64,000 nucleotides of DNA from Ga0077523 sp038324085 (GTDB lineage Bacteria > Pseudomonadota > Gammaproteobacteria > Burkholderiales > Ga0077523), in NCBI GenBank assembly GCA_038324085.1, contig JBBQHP010000002.1:124001-188000 (forward strand). Direction: 5' to 3'. A program made the position numbers and the translations under genes. The first letter of the stretch is position 1. Every line of letters starts with the position of its first letter. The notes beneath the pieces are model-generated. The model was not told where the DNA came from and did not search any database. It worked only from the letters and a program-made list of their open reading frames with translations. Shown here in pieces: positions 9,244-18,141 of the stretch.

Positions 9244-10677
9244 ATGGCCAGGCAATTCGATGTCGCAGTAATCGGCGCAGGGCCCGGCGGATACACCGCC
9301 GCGATCCGCGCCGCGCAACTCAAGCTGTCCACGGTCTGCATCGATGGATGGAAGAACGCACAGGGCAAACCGGCTCTCGGCGGCACGTGCCTCAACGTGG
9401 GCTGCATTCCGTCCAAGGCGCTGCTGGAGTCTTCGGAGAACTACGAACGTGCGCTGCACAAGTTCGGAGACCATGGCATCACGGTGAAATCGGTGGCCAT
9501 CGACGTGGCGAAGATGCAGGCGCGCAAGGACAAGATCGTCGATACGTTCACCAGCGGCATCTCGCTGCTGTTCAAGAAGAACAAAGTCGACTCGATGCAC
9601 GGCTTCGGTCGTTTCGCGGGGACCGCGGAAGGCGGATTCCAGATCGAAGTCCAGGGCGATGCCGGCGTCGAGACGATCGAGGCGCGCCACGTCATCATCG
9701 CCACCGGTTCGCTGCCGCGTCCACTGCCGGGCGCGGAGATCGACAACGCCCTGGTGTGCGACAACATCGGCGCGCTGTCTTTCGATGCCGTGCCGAAGCG
9801 CCTGGGGGTGATCGGCGCCGGCGTGATCGGGCTCGAGATGGGCAGCGTCTGGCGCCGCCTGGGCGCGGAAGTGACCGTGCTCGAAGCGCTGCCGACTTTT
9901 CTCGGTGCGGCCGACGAACACATCGCGAAGGAAGCATTCCGCCAGTTCAGCGGACCGCTCGGGCTCAAGATCTACACCGGCATGAAGGTCAACGCGGTCA
10001 CCATCGGCAAGAACGTCGTCAACATCGACCACGAGGATCGCGACGGCAAGAAACATCGTGTGGAATTCGACCGCCTGATCATCGCTATCGGTCGCGTACC
10101 CAATACCGCCGGCCTGAATGCGGATGCGGTCGGCCTCAAGCTCGATCCGAGAGGGTTCGTGCAGGTGGACGCGGACTGCCGGACCAACGTACCGAACCTC
10201 TACGCCATCGGCGACGCGGTGCGTGGCCCCATGCTCGCGCACAAGTCCTCGGAAGAGGGCGTCGCGGTCGCCGAGACGATCGCGGGACAGTCGCCGCACG
10301 TGAATCTCGACACCGTCCCGTGGGTGATCTACACCGCACCCGAGATCGCCTGGGTCGGCAAGACGGAGCAGGAGCTGAAGGCGCAGGGCGTCGCTTATCG
10401 CTCCGGGCAGTTTCCGTTCATCGCGTCGGGTCGGGCGCGTGCGCTCGGCGAGACCGCGGGATTCTGCAAGATGCTTGCCGACAGCGCGACCGATCGGATC
10501 CTCGGCGTTCACATCATCGGCCCGTTCGCTTCCGAGCTGATCTCGGAAGCCGTGGTCGCCATGGAGTTCTCGGCCACCAGCGAGGACATCGCCCGGATCG
10601 TGCATGCCCACCCATCGCTGTCGGAGGCGATGCACGAGGCTGCGCTGGGTGTGGACAAGCGCGCGCTCAACATCTGA
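9244..10677 (+). CDS. lpd: dihydrolipoyl dehydrogenase (E3)
   Basis: A 477-residue flavoprotein disulfide reductase that reoxidises the lipoyl groups of the neighbouring SucB. The FAD fold GAGPGGY is near residue 11; the redox disulfide is GGTCLNVGCIPSK; the NAD fold is GAGVIGLEMG; the C-terminal HAHPSLSEAMHEA contains the catalytic His-Glu pair. The ATG at 9244 follows GGAGGCGA. An open frame extends to 9199 but adds residues not typical of the family. It is the last enzyme gene of the TCA cluster. Confidence 0.96.
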   Translation: MARQFDVAVIGAGPGGYTAAIRAAQLKLSTVCIDGWKNAQGKPALGGTCLNVGCIPSKALLESSENYERALHKFGDHGITVKSVAIDVAKMQARKDKIVDTFTSGISLLFKKNKVDSMHGFGRFAGTAEGGFQIEVQGDAGVETIEARHVIIATGSLPRPLPGAEIDNALVCDNIGALSFDAVPKRLGVIGAGVIGLEMGSVWRRLGAEVTVLEALPTFLGAADEHIAKEAFRQFSGPLGLKIYTGMKVNAVTIGKNVVNIDHEDRDGKKHRVEFDRLIIAIGRVPNTAGLNADAVGLKLDPRGFVQVDADCRTNVPNLYAIGDAVRGPMLAHKSSEEGVAVAETIAGQSPHVNLDTVPWVIYTAPEIAWVGKTEQELKAQGVAYRSGQFPFIASGRARALGETAGFCKMLADSATDRILGVHIIGPFASELISEAVVAMEFSATSEDIARIVHAHPSLSEAMHEAALGVDKRALNI

Positions 10678-10699
10678 TTCCCGGCGGGCCAACCCGGTC

Positions 10700-11830
10700 A
10701 TGTCCAAACCGGCTTCGCGCCCGGTCAGGCAGGTCGCAATGAGCCGGAGTCCGCTGGCGGCGTGGATGCAGGCGCGGGCGGTGGAGCAGGGTTTTTGTCT
10801 CGATGCTGCGCAGCAGGACGCCGTGCGGGTCTTCGAGCGCATCGAGCGTGACCTGGGCCGAGCGAATGTCGAGCGCAAGGGCTGGTTGCGATTCCTGCAG
10901 CCGGAGCCCGCGCCGGTCCGGGGCATGTACCTCTGGGGCGGGGTGGGCCGAGGCAAGAGCTTCCTCATGGACAGCTTCTTCGCGTTCGTCGGCGCCGCGC
11001 CGAAGCAGCGCGAGCATTTCCACCGGTTCATGCAGGGCATTCACGGCGATCTGAAGCGCCTGCAAGGCCAGGCAGAACCGATGCAGGCGGTGGCCGAACG
11101 CGTGGCCGGCGAGGCGCGCCTGCTTTGCCTGGATGAGTTCCAGGTGACCGACATCGGCGACGCGATGCTGATGAGAAAGTTGCTGGAAGGCCTGTTCGAG
11201 CGCGGCGTGACGCTCGTGACGACTTCGAACACGCCGCCGGACCACCTCTACCTGCACGGTTTGCAGCGTGCGCAATTCCTGCCCGCGATCGAGCTTCTGC
11301 AGGACCGGGTCGAAGTAGTCCGGATGGACGGAAGCGTGGACTACCGTCAACGCACTCTCGAACTGGCCGGCACCTGGCACATGCCGTTGGGCGAGGCTGC
11401 CACTCGCGCGCTCGCCGAGACGTTCCTGCACGTCGCCGGAACGTCGGGACACCCCGAATCCCTCGACATCGAAGGCCGGTCGATCGAGGCGCAGCGGGTT
11501 GCCGGCGGCGTTGCGTGGTTCGATTTCGAAGCCTTGTGTGACGGTCCGCGCGCACAGGCGGATTACATCGAACTCGCCCGGCGCTTCCACACGGTGCTGC
11601 TCGACCGGCTGCCGCGTTTCGCCGCCAGCGGCGAAGCCGACCGGATGCGCCGACTGACCTGGCTGGTCGACGAATTCTACGACCGGCGGGTGAAGCTCAT
11701 CGTCGCTGCCGCGGTCCCGGCCATGGAATTGTTTTCTGACGTGGCGACCACCAGCGAGCTGGATCGCACCGCGAGCCGGCTTGCCGAAATGCAGACGCAT
11801 CACTATCTCGGCGAAGCCCATCTGGGCTGA
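10700..11830 (+). CDS. zapE: ZapE/AFG1-family ATPase
   Basis: A 376-residue P-loop ATPase of the AFG1/ZapE family, described in E. coli as a Z-ring-associated cell-division protein. Walker A is GGVGRGKS, Walker B is LLCLDEFQ, and the family block RKLLEGLFERGVTLVTTSNTPP follows. Two starts are possible: ATG 10700, or ATG 10739 with AGGCAGG upstream, which would give 363 residues. This gene commonly follows lpd in betaproteobacteria, although it has no known link to the TCA cycle. Confidence 0.9.
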   Translation: MSKPASRPVRQVAMSRSPLAAWMQARAVEQGFCLDAAQQDAVRVFERIERDLGRANVERKGWLRFLQPEPAPVRGMYLWGGVGRGKSFLMDSFFAFVGAAPKQREHFHRFMQGIHGDLKRLQGQAEPMQAVAERVAGEARLLCLDEFQVTDIGDAMLMRKLLEGLFERGVTLVTTSNTPPDHLYLHGLQRAQFLPAIELLQDRVEVVRMDGSVDYRQRTLELAGTWHMPLGEAATRALAETFLHVAGTSGHPESLDIEGRSIEAQRVAGGVAWFDFEALCDGPRAQADYIELARRFHTVLLDRLPRFAASGEADRMRRLTWLVDEFYDRRVKLIVAAAVPAMELFSDVATTSELDRTASRLAEMQTHHYLGEAHLG

Positions 11831-11857
11831 CCATCACAAGATCAGGGAGGAGACCGC

Positions 11858-12850
11858 ATGAGCACTTTCAAGGCATTTCGCATCTTCAACGAAGACGGCA
11901 AAGTGGCGAGCCGCTTGGTCGACATGACGCTCGACGAGCTCGATCCGGGCGAAGTCGTGATCCGGACCGCATGCTCGAGCATCAATTTCAAGGATGCCCT
12001 TGCTGCAACCGGTGCCGGCAAGATCATCCGGCGCTTCCCCTGCAACGGCGGCATCGACGGTGCGGGCGTGGTGGAGTCCTCCACCGATGCGGCATTCAAG
12101 CCGGGCGATGCCGTCATCTGCACCAGCTATGACGTGGGTGTCGCGCACGATGGCGGCTACGCCGGTTACATGCGCGTGCCGGCCGCCTGGGTCGTGCCGA
12201 TGCCCGGTGGCTTGAGCGCACACGAAGCGATGGCGCTCGGTACGGCGGGCTTCACCGCAGGTCTCGCGGTGGCGCGCATGGAGGCGAATGGCTTGAAGCC
12301 CGCCAACGGGCCCGTGATCGTGAGCGGTGCGACCGGGGGTGTCGGGTCGGTCGCGGTCGACATCCTGTCGCATCTCGGCTATCACGTGGTGGCGCTCACC
12401 GGCAAGGAGGCGGAAACTGACTACCTGAAGAAGCTCGGGGCGAAGGAAGTGATGCTGCGTTCCAGTCTGAATCTCGAAAAGATCAAACCGCTCGACAAGG
12501 CGACCTGGGCCGGCGCCGTGGACAACCTCGGCGGGGACGTGCTGTCGTGGATGGCGAGCACCATGCAGGTCGGTGGCACCGTCGCCGCTATCGGGCTGGC
12601 GGCGAGCCACGTATTCAACACCACGGTGATGCCCTTCATCCTGCGCGGTGTGACGCTGTGCGGCGTCGACTCGGTCAACTGCGCGATGCCCCTGCGGCGC
12701 GAAGTCTGGAACAGGCTCGGCTCGGACATGAAACCGCAGCACCTCCCGGACATGACCCGAACGATCGGATTCGCCGAACTGCCCGGGGCCTTCGACGCGT
12801 TCATCAAGGGCAACGTCCGCGGCCGGACAGTCGTGCACATCGGTGGCTAG
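11858..12850 (+). CDS. acuI: acryloyl-CoA reductase-like MDR oxidoreductase (AcuI/YhdH family)
   Basis: A 330-residue zinc-independent medium-chain dehydrogenase/reductase. The N-terminal block SSINFKDALA and the NADP-binding motif GATGGVGSVAV (about residue 152) place it in the YhdH/AcuI branch, whose characterised members reduce acryloyl-CoA to propionyl-CoA with NADPH. Start ATG 11858 follows AGGGAGGAG. The next gene is prpE, which can make acryloyl-CoA or propionyl-CoA, so a role in acrylate or 3-hydroxypropionate use is reasonable. The substrate is inferred from family and neighbour. Confidence 0.8.
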   Translation: MSTFKAFRIFNEDGKVASRLVDMTLDELDPGEVVIRTACSSINFKDALAATGAGKIIRRFPCNGGIDGAGVVESSTDAAFKPGDAVICTSYDVGVAHDGGYAGYMRVPAAWVVPMPGGLSAHEAMALGTAGFTAGLAVARMEANGLKPANGPVIVSGATGGVGSVAVDILSHLGYHVVALTGKEAETDYLKKLGAKEVMLRSSLNLEKIKPLDKATWAGAVDNLGGDVLSWMASTMQVGGTVAAIGLAASHVFNTTVMPFILRGVTLCGVDSVNCAMPLRREVWNRLGSDMKPQHLPDMTRTIGFAELPGAFDAFIKGNVRGRTVVHIGG

Positions 12851-12918
12851 AACGAGACTTTCACGACGTTCCGTGGGCGCGCAGCGCTCCCGCCGGAACC
12901 GCACCAGGGAGAGGTGAC

Positions 12919-14820
12919 ATGGGCGAGATCTACCGGGCGTTTCATCGCCGATCCCTCGACGATCGTGACGGCTTCTGGCGCGAACAGGCCGCACTGATCG
13001 ACTGGCATCGCCCGTTCGACCAGGTGCTGGACTACTCGCGCCCGCCATTCGCAAGGTGGTTCATCGGCGGGGAGACCAACCTGTGCTACAACGCGGTGGA
13101 TCGGCACCTGGCCGCGCGCGGCGATCAGCCGGCGCTGGTCTATATTTCCACCGAGACCGATCAGCAGAAAAGTTTCACCTACCGCGAGCTGTACGCGGAA
13201 GTCAATCGCTGCGCCGCGATGATGCGCGCGCTCGGCGTCGGCAAGGGCGATCGCGTGCTCGTCTACATGCCGATGATCCCGGAAGCGGTGTTCGCGATGC
13301 TCGCCTGCGCACGCATTGGTGCGATCCATTCGGTCGTGTTCGGCGGATTCGCCTCGCACAGTCTTGCGTCCCGCATCGATGACGCGCAGCCGAGACTCGT
13401 CGTGTCGGCGGACGCGGGCATGCGCGCGGGCAAGGTGGTGCGGTACAAGCCGCTGCTCGACGAGGCCATCCGCCTCGCCCGGTCGAAACCCGCGCACGTG
13501 CTGCTCGTGAACCGCGACCTCGATCCGGATCTCCAGCGCGAGTCGCCGCGCGACGTCGATTGGCATGCCCTGCGCGAAGCGCATTTCGATGCGACGGTGC
13601 CGGTGACATGGCTCGAAGCGAACGAGACGTCGTACATCCTCTATACCTCCGGCACCACCGGCAAGCCGAAAGGCGTGCAGCGCGATGTCGGCGGCTACGC
13701 GGTCGCGCTCACCGCTTCGATGAAATACATCTTCTGCGGCCATGCCGGCGAGACCATGTTCACCACCTCCGACATCGGCTGGGTGGTAGGGCATTCCTAC
13801 ATCGTGTACGGGCCGTTGCTGGCGGGCATGACCACGATCCTGTACGAAGGCACACCGATCCGCCCGGATGCCGGAATCTGGTGGCAGATCGTGCAGGATC
13901 ACAAGGCGAGCGTGATGTTCTCGGCCCCCACCGCAATCCGGGTGTTGAAGAAGCAGGACCCCGCGTTCATCACCAAGCACGACCTGTCTTCGCTGCGCCA
14001 TCTTTTCCTGGCCGGCGAGCCGCTCGACGAGCCGACGCATCGCTGGATCAGCGAAGCGCTGAACAAACCCGTCATCGATCACTACTGGCAGACCGAGACC
14101 GGCTGGCCGATGCTCACCGCGATGCCCGGCGTGGAGGAGACGCCGATCAAGTTCGGCAGTCCGTCGTTTCCGGCCTACGGCTACGATCTGCGCCTGCTGC
14201 GCGAGGCGGATGCGAGCGAAGCCGGAGCGAACGAAAAGGGTGTCGTCGTGCTGGTGCCGCCGCTGCCGCCGGGCTGTCTGACCACCATATGGGGTGACGA
14301 CGAACGTTTCGTCAGCACCTACTTTTCCACGTTCCGCGACCGGCAGGTGTACGCCTCGTTCGACTGGGGCATGCGCGATGCCGAGGGCTACTACACCATC
14401 CTCGGTCGCACGGACGATGTGATCAATGTCGCCGGGCACCGGCTCGGCACGCGCGAGATCGAAGAAGCGGTTCAGGGGCACGCGGCGATCGCCGAAGTGG
14501 CGGTGGTCGGTGTGTCGGATCCCCTGAAGGGTCAGATGCCGCTCGCGTTCGCTGTGGTGAAGGATCCGGCGCTGCTCGCCACGCCAGCGGCGCGGGCGGC
14601 GCTGGAAAAGGAGGTGCTGGCGACCGTCGATGCGCAGCTCGGTGCGATCGGGCGCCCCTCGCGAGTGCATTTCATCAACATGTTGCCGAAGACGCGCTCG
14701 GGCAAGCTGCTCCGCCGCAGCATCCAGGCGATCGCCGAAGGGCGCGATCCCGGCGACCTCACCACGCTGGAGGATCCGGCGGCGCTTGACCAGATTCGCG
14801 AAGCTGTCACCGGCCGCTGA
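12919..14820 (+). CDS. prpE: propionyl-CoA synthetase
   Basis: A 633-residue acyl-CoA synthetase that activates propionate (and often acrylate) with ATP and CoA. Visible are the P-loop YTSGTTGKPKGV, the A5-type YWQTETGWP, the hinge region GRTDDVINVAGHRLGTREIE, and the C-terminal PKTRSGKLLRR, whose Lys is the usual acetylation-controlled catalytic residue. Length and the YRAFHRRSLDDRDGFW N-terminus fit PrpE better than acetyl-CoA synthetase. ATG 12919 follows AGGGAGAGG. It lies 68 bases after acuI, and its end is only 4 bases from the convergent regulator gene. Confidence 0.93.
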   Translation: MGEIYRAFHRRSLDDRDGFWREQAALIDWHRPFDQVLDYSRPPFARWFIGGETNLCYNAVDRHLAARGDQPALVYISTETDQQKSFTYRELYAEVNRCAAMMRALGVGKGDRVLVYMPMIPEAVFAMLACARIGAIHSVVFGGFASHSLASRIDDAQPRLVVSADAGMRAGKVVRYKPLLDEAIRLARSKPAHVLLVNRDLDPDLQRESPRDVDWHALREAHFDATVPVTWLEANETSYILYTSGTTGKPKGVQRDVGGYAVALTASMKYIFCGHAGETMFTTSDIGWVVGHSYIVYGPLLAGMTTILYEGTPIRPDAGIWWQIVQDHKASVMFSAPTAIRVLKKQDPAFITKHDLSSLRHLFLAGEPLDEPTHRWISEALNKPVIDHYWQTETGWPMLTAMPGVEETPIKFGSPSFPAYGYDLRLLREADASEAGANEKGVVVLVPPLPPGCLTTIWGDDERFVSTYFSTFRDRQVYASFDWGMRDAEGYYTILGRTDDVINVAGHRLGTREIEEAVQGHAAIAEVAVVGVSDPLKGQMPLAFAVVKDPALLATPAARAALEKEVLATVDAQLGAIGRPSRVHFINMLPKTRSGKLLRRSIQAIAEGRDPGDLTTLEDPAALDQIREAVTGR

Positions 14821-14824
14821 GTCG

Positions 14825-15931
14825 TCAGGCGCGCCGGGTGATCTTCGGAGTGGCCTCGCGCAATTGCGGAAATGCCTCTTCGAGCCGTTCCACGTCACCC
14901 ACCCGGGGTGCCGAGTAGCCGGGTAGTTCCGCGACCATGGCCGCGAAGCGCTCGCTCCTCACGAGTGCGAGCAACTCGATGACTTCCGGGCGCTCCAGCG
15001 TCCGGGTATTGCAGACGAAGACGTAGCGCTCGGTCGCGAGCGGGATGAAGTCCAGACGGAACTGGCGCGCGGCCGGTTCCACGCCGAACCCCGCGTCGGC
15101 GGCGCCGCTCGCTACGTACGCCGCGACCGCCGCATGCGTGAACTCCTCGGTCCGGTAGCCTTCGATGCGGCGAGGGTCAATGCCCGCCTCGACCAGGATC
15201 TGGTCGAACAGCAGCCGCGTGCCCGCGTCCTTCTGACGATTGATGAACGTGACGTCGGCCCGCGGGAGGTCGAGCACTCCCTGGATATTCTTGGGGTTGC
15301 CCTGGGCCACGAACAGGCCTTGCGTGCGCGTGACCAGATGGATGATCCGCTGGTTGGCAGGTTGCAGCCAGCGCGCGTACTGGTCCAGGGCCGCCTTCGC
15401 AAGTCGACCCTCGGGCACGTGCAGGCCGGCCAGATCGCAGGTTTCCTTCGACAGCGAGGTCAGGGCCTCGACGCTGCCGGAATAGCGCAGGACGAGCTGG
15501 ATGCGATCCTGGTCATTCAGCAGTTCGGGGATACGCGCCACGGCGAAGCCGTGAGACGCGTGGATGCGGATGGTCGCGGCAGCGGTCGCGAGGAGGCGGC
15601 TGATCTCCAGGTTGAGCTCCGAGGCGACGGAATCCAGCTGCAGTGCCAGCCGGGCGCTCACGCGCTGCTCGGCCCAGAGCAGGCGTTCGGCCAGGGGCGT
15701 CAGGAACGCACCCTTGCCGCGCTCGAACCGCACCAGCGGGGCCCCGAAGAACGCGTTCCAGCGCTCGACCAGATTCCAGGCATGGCGATAGGACATCCCG
15801 ACGCGGCGGACGGCTTCGGTCAGCTTGCCGGTGTCGTGGATCGCATTGAGCATGGCGAAGAGTTCCGGACCCAGGTGTTGGCCGTCTTCGCTCTCCACCA
15901 CCCAGGTCGACTTGATGCTCAGGCGCTTCAT
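14825..15931 (-). CDS. ModE/LysR-like transcriptional regulator of the formate dehydrogenase operon
   Basis: A 368-residue regulator transcribed away from fdsG. Residues 1-115 form a ModE/LysR-type winged helix (LTEAVRRVGMSYRHAWNLVERW is the recognition region). From about residue 120 to 350 there is a periplasmic-binding-like domain (IRIHASHGFAVARIPELL ... GAADAGFGVEPAA), as in PBP_like regulators related to molybdate sensing. Divergence from a molybdenum enzyme operon suggests it controls fds in response to formate, molybdate or molybdenum cofactor; the ligand is unknown. The start codon lies next to a GCATAT half-site that recurs in the shared promoter region. Confidence 0.8.
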   Translation of the reverse strand: MKRLSIKSTWVVESEDGQHLGPELFAMLNAIHDTGKLTEAVRRVGMSYRHAWNLVERWNAFFGAPLVRFERGKGAFLTPLAERLLWAEQRVSARLALQLDSVASELNLEISRLLATAAATIRIHASHGFAVARIPELLNDQDRIQLVLRYSGSVEALTSLSKETCDLAGLHVPEGRLAKAALDQYARWLQPANQRIIHLVTRTQGLFVAQGNPKNIQGVLDLPRADVTFINRQKDAGTRLLFDQILVEAGIDPRRIEGYRTEEFTHAAVAAYVASGAADAGFGVEPAARQFRLDFIPLATERYVFVCNTRTLERPEVIELLALVRSERFAAMVAELPGYSAPRVGDVERLEEAFPQLREATPKITRRA

Positions 15932-15943
15932 AGGCAGTTTATT

Positions 15944-16026
15944 GCATATTGAGGGATCGGTAGCACCTTGTTATTTTGCAAGGTAGAAGTGCCCATTTCC
16001 ACAACTATATGCAAAGAATCGCATAT
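15944..16026. promoter_or_regulatory. candidate operators between the regulator gene and fdsG
   Basis: Two inverted repeats with identical architecture lie in the 157-base divergent control region. One is ACCTTG-N8-CAAGGT at 15965-15984; the other is ATATGC-N8-GCATAT at 16007-16026. A lone GCATAT half-site is at 15944-15949, just upstream of the regulator start. The spacing suits a dimeric winged-helix protein such as the adjacent ModE/LysR-like regulator. No clear -35/-10 pair was found, so promoter positions relative to the dyads are unknown. Confidence 0.5.
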
Positions 16027-16088
16027 GAAATGGAGGCCACAAAGGTCGATCTTCGACCAGGCCGGCAGCGCTTTTCGGAGGAGAGGTC

Positions 16089-16559
16089 ATGGAAGCAGCA
16101 GCATCCCGCGGCGTCGATGACGCACTCGCCCGTCTGAAAGACACGCGCGGCGGGCTCTTGCCCATTCTTCACGCCATCCAGGATCAACTGGGACATGTTC
16201 CGGGCGACGCCGTTCCGGTGATCGCCAGGGCGCTGAACCTGTCGCGCGCCGAAGTCCACGGTGTGGTGACCTTCTATCACCACTTCCGCTCGACGGCGCC
16301 TGGTCGGCACACACTCCAGATGTGCCGCGCGGAGGCTTGTCAGAGCATGGGTGCCAACCAGCTTGCTGACCACGTCCGGCAGCGCCTCGATATCGCGTTT
16401 CACGAGACCACCCCGGACGGCAACATCACGCTCGAACCGGTCTATTGTCTCGGCAATTGTGCCTGTTCCCCGGCGCTCCTGCTCGATGGTGAGCCGCACG
16501 GGCGCATGACTGCCGAACGCATCGACAAGCTGATCCTGTCGCTGGAGCAAGATCGATGA
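16089..16559 (+). CDS. fdsG: NAD-dependent formate dehydrogenase gamma subunit
   Basis: A 156-residue NuoE-like thioredoxin-fold [2Fe-2S] protein of the soluble formate dehydrogenase. The four cluster cysteines are in the pattern C-x4-C (MCRAEACQSMG) and C-x3-C (CLGNCAC). The N-terminal helical part (LLPILHAIQDQLGHVP) is typical of the NuoE/HoxE family. ATG 16089 follows GGAGGAGAGG, a strong ribosome-binding site. Its last four bases overlap fdsB (ATGA). Confidence 0.93.
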   Translation: MEAAASRGVDDALARLKDTRGGLLPILHAIQDQLGHVPGDAVPVIARALNLSRAEVHGVVTFYHHFRSTAPGRHTLQMCRAEACQSMGANQLADHVRQRLDIAFHETTPDGNITLEPVYCLGNCACSPALLLDGEPHGRMTAERIDKLILSLEQDR

Positions 16560-18115
16560 GCACGCGCGTATTCGTGCCAGGGGATTCCACTGCGTTGAGC
16601 CTGGGCGCGGATGCCGTGGCGCGGGCCATCGCCGGGGAGGCGGCGCGGCGCGGTGACCCCGTGACGATCGTACGCAACGGGACGCGCGGCCTGATGTGGC
16701 TTGAGCCGCTGGTCGAGGTCGAGACGCCGGCGGGGCGGATGGGCTACGGCCCGGTCACGACCGAGGATGTCGGTGGCCTGTTCGACGCCGGCTTTCTGCG
16801 GGGCGAACCCCACGCGCTCGCGATCGGCAAAGTCGACGCGCATCCCTATCTGGCGCGCCAGGAGCGTCTGTGCTTTGCGCGCATGGGTGTGATCGACCCG
16901 CTTTCGTACGATGACTATGCCGCGCACGAGGGCTGGGCCGGACTGCGCAAGGCGATCGCGATGGCGCGTCCCGACGCAGTCGCCGTCGTGACGGATTCGG
17001 GCCTGCGTGGGCGGGGCGGTGCGGCATTTCCCACCGGAATCAAATGGAAGACCGTGCTCGAGACGGCCGCTGACCAGAAATACGTGGTGTGCAATGCTGA
17101 CGAAGGCGATTCGGGCACCTTCTCCGATCGCATGACGATGGAAGGTGACCCGTTCGTGCTGATCGAGGGCATGGCGATCTCGGGCATCGCGACCGGGGCG
17201 AACCGCGGGTACATCTACGTGCGCTCCGAATACCCGCATGCGGAACGCACCCTGAATGCCGCGATCCGGATCGCGTACGAACGCGGCGCTCTCGGCGCCG
17301 ACGTACTGGGTTCCGGCCAGCGCTTCGATCTCGAAGTGCGTCGCGGCGCCGGGGCGTATATCTGCGGCGAGGAAACGTCGCTGCTCGAAAGCCTCGAAGG
17401 CAAGCGGGGCATGGTCCGGTTCAAGCCCCCCGTGCCCGCGGTCGCCGGCCTGTTCGGCAGGCCCACGGTGGTGAACAACGTCATCACCTTCGCGTCGCTG
17501 CCGATCATCTTCGATCGAGGCGCCGCTTTCTATCGTGAATACGGCATGGGGCGCTCCTGCGGGACGTTGCCGATCCAACTCGCCGGCAACGTCAAGCACG
17601 GTGGCCTGGTCGAGAAGGCATTTGGCATCACGTTGCGCGAACTGCTCTACGACTTCGGCGGCGGCTCGGCGACGGGGCGCCCGATCCGGGCGGTCCAGGT
17701 CGGCGGACCCCTCGGCGCCTACCTGCCCGAATCCCAGTTCGACACGCCGCTCGACTACGAGTCGTTTGCTGCCATCGGCGCGATGGTGGGACATGGCGGC
17801 ATCGTGGTCTTCGACGACAGCGTCGACATGGCCCGGATGGCCCGCTACGCCATGGAGTTCTGTGCCATCGAATCGTGCGGCAAGTGCACGCCATGTCGCA
17901 TCGGCTCGGTCCGGGGCGTCGAGACCATCGACAAGATCATCGCGGGCCGCGACGTCGGCGCGGAGATCGCGGTGCTCGAAAGCCTATGCGACACGATGCT
18001 GCATGGCTCACTGTGCGCGATGGGCGGCATGACGCCGTTTCCGGTGCTGAGCGCGCTGAAGCATTTCCCTGAAGACTTCGGCCTCGGTCGCGACCGACTC
18101 GCGGCGGCCGCCTGA
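16556..18115 (+). CDS. fdsB: NAD-dependent formate dehydrogenase beta subunit
   Basis: A 519-residue NuoF-like diaphorase subunit that passes electrons from the iron-sulfur chain to FMN and NAD+. A short N-terminal thioredoxin-like segment precedes the NADH/FMN domain, with GLRGRGGAAFPTG and the FMN region ICGEETSLLESLEGKRG. The C-terminal SCGKCTPCRIGS plus a later Cys bind [4Fe-4S]. Length matches the fused NuoE/NuoF-like FdsB of Cupriavidus and Rhodobacter types. It starts inside the fdsG stop and ends 26 bases before fdsA. Confidence 0.94.
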   Translation: MSTRVFVPGDSTALSLGADAVARAIAGEAARRGDPVTIVRNGTRGLMWLEPLVEVETPAGRMGYGPVTTEDVGGLFDAGFLRGEPHALAIGKVDAHPYLARQERLCFARMGVIDPLSYDDYAAHEGWAGLRKAIAMARPDAVAVVTDSGLRGRGGAAFPTGIKWKTVLETAADQKYVVCNADEGDSGTFSDRMTMEGDPFVLIEGMAISGIATGANRGYIYVRSEYPHAERTLNAAIRIAYERGALGADVLGSGQRFDLEVRRGAGAYICGEETSLLESLEGKRGMVRFKPPVPAVAGLFGRPTVVNNVITFASLPIIFDRGAAFYREYGMGRSCGTLPIQLAGNVKHGGLVEKAFGITLRELLYDFGGGSATGRPIRAVQVGGPLGAYLPESQFDTPLDYESFAAIGAMVGHGGIVVFDDSVDMARMARYAMEFCAIESCGKCTPCRIGSVRGVETIDKIIAGRDVGAEIAVLESLCDTMLHGSLCAMGGMTPFPVLSALKHFPEDFGLGRDRLAAAA

Positions 18116-18141
18116 CGAACAGCATCACGAGGAGAACCATC

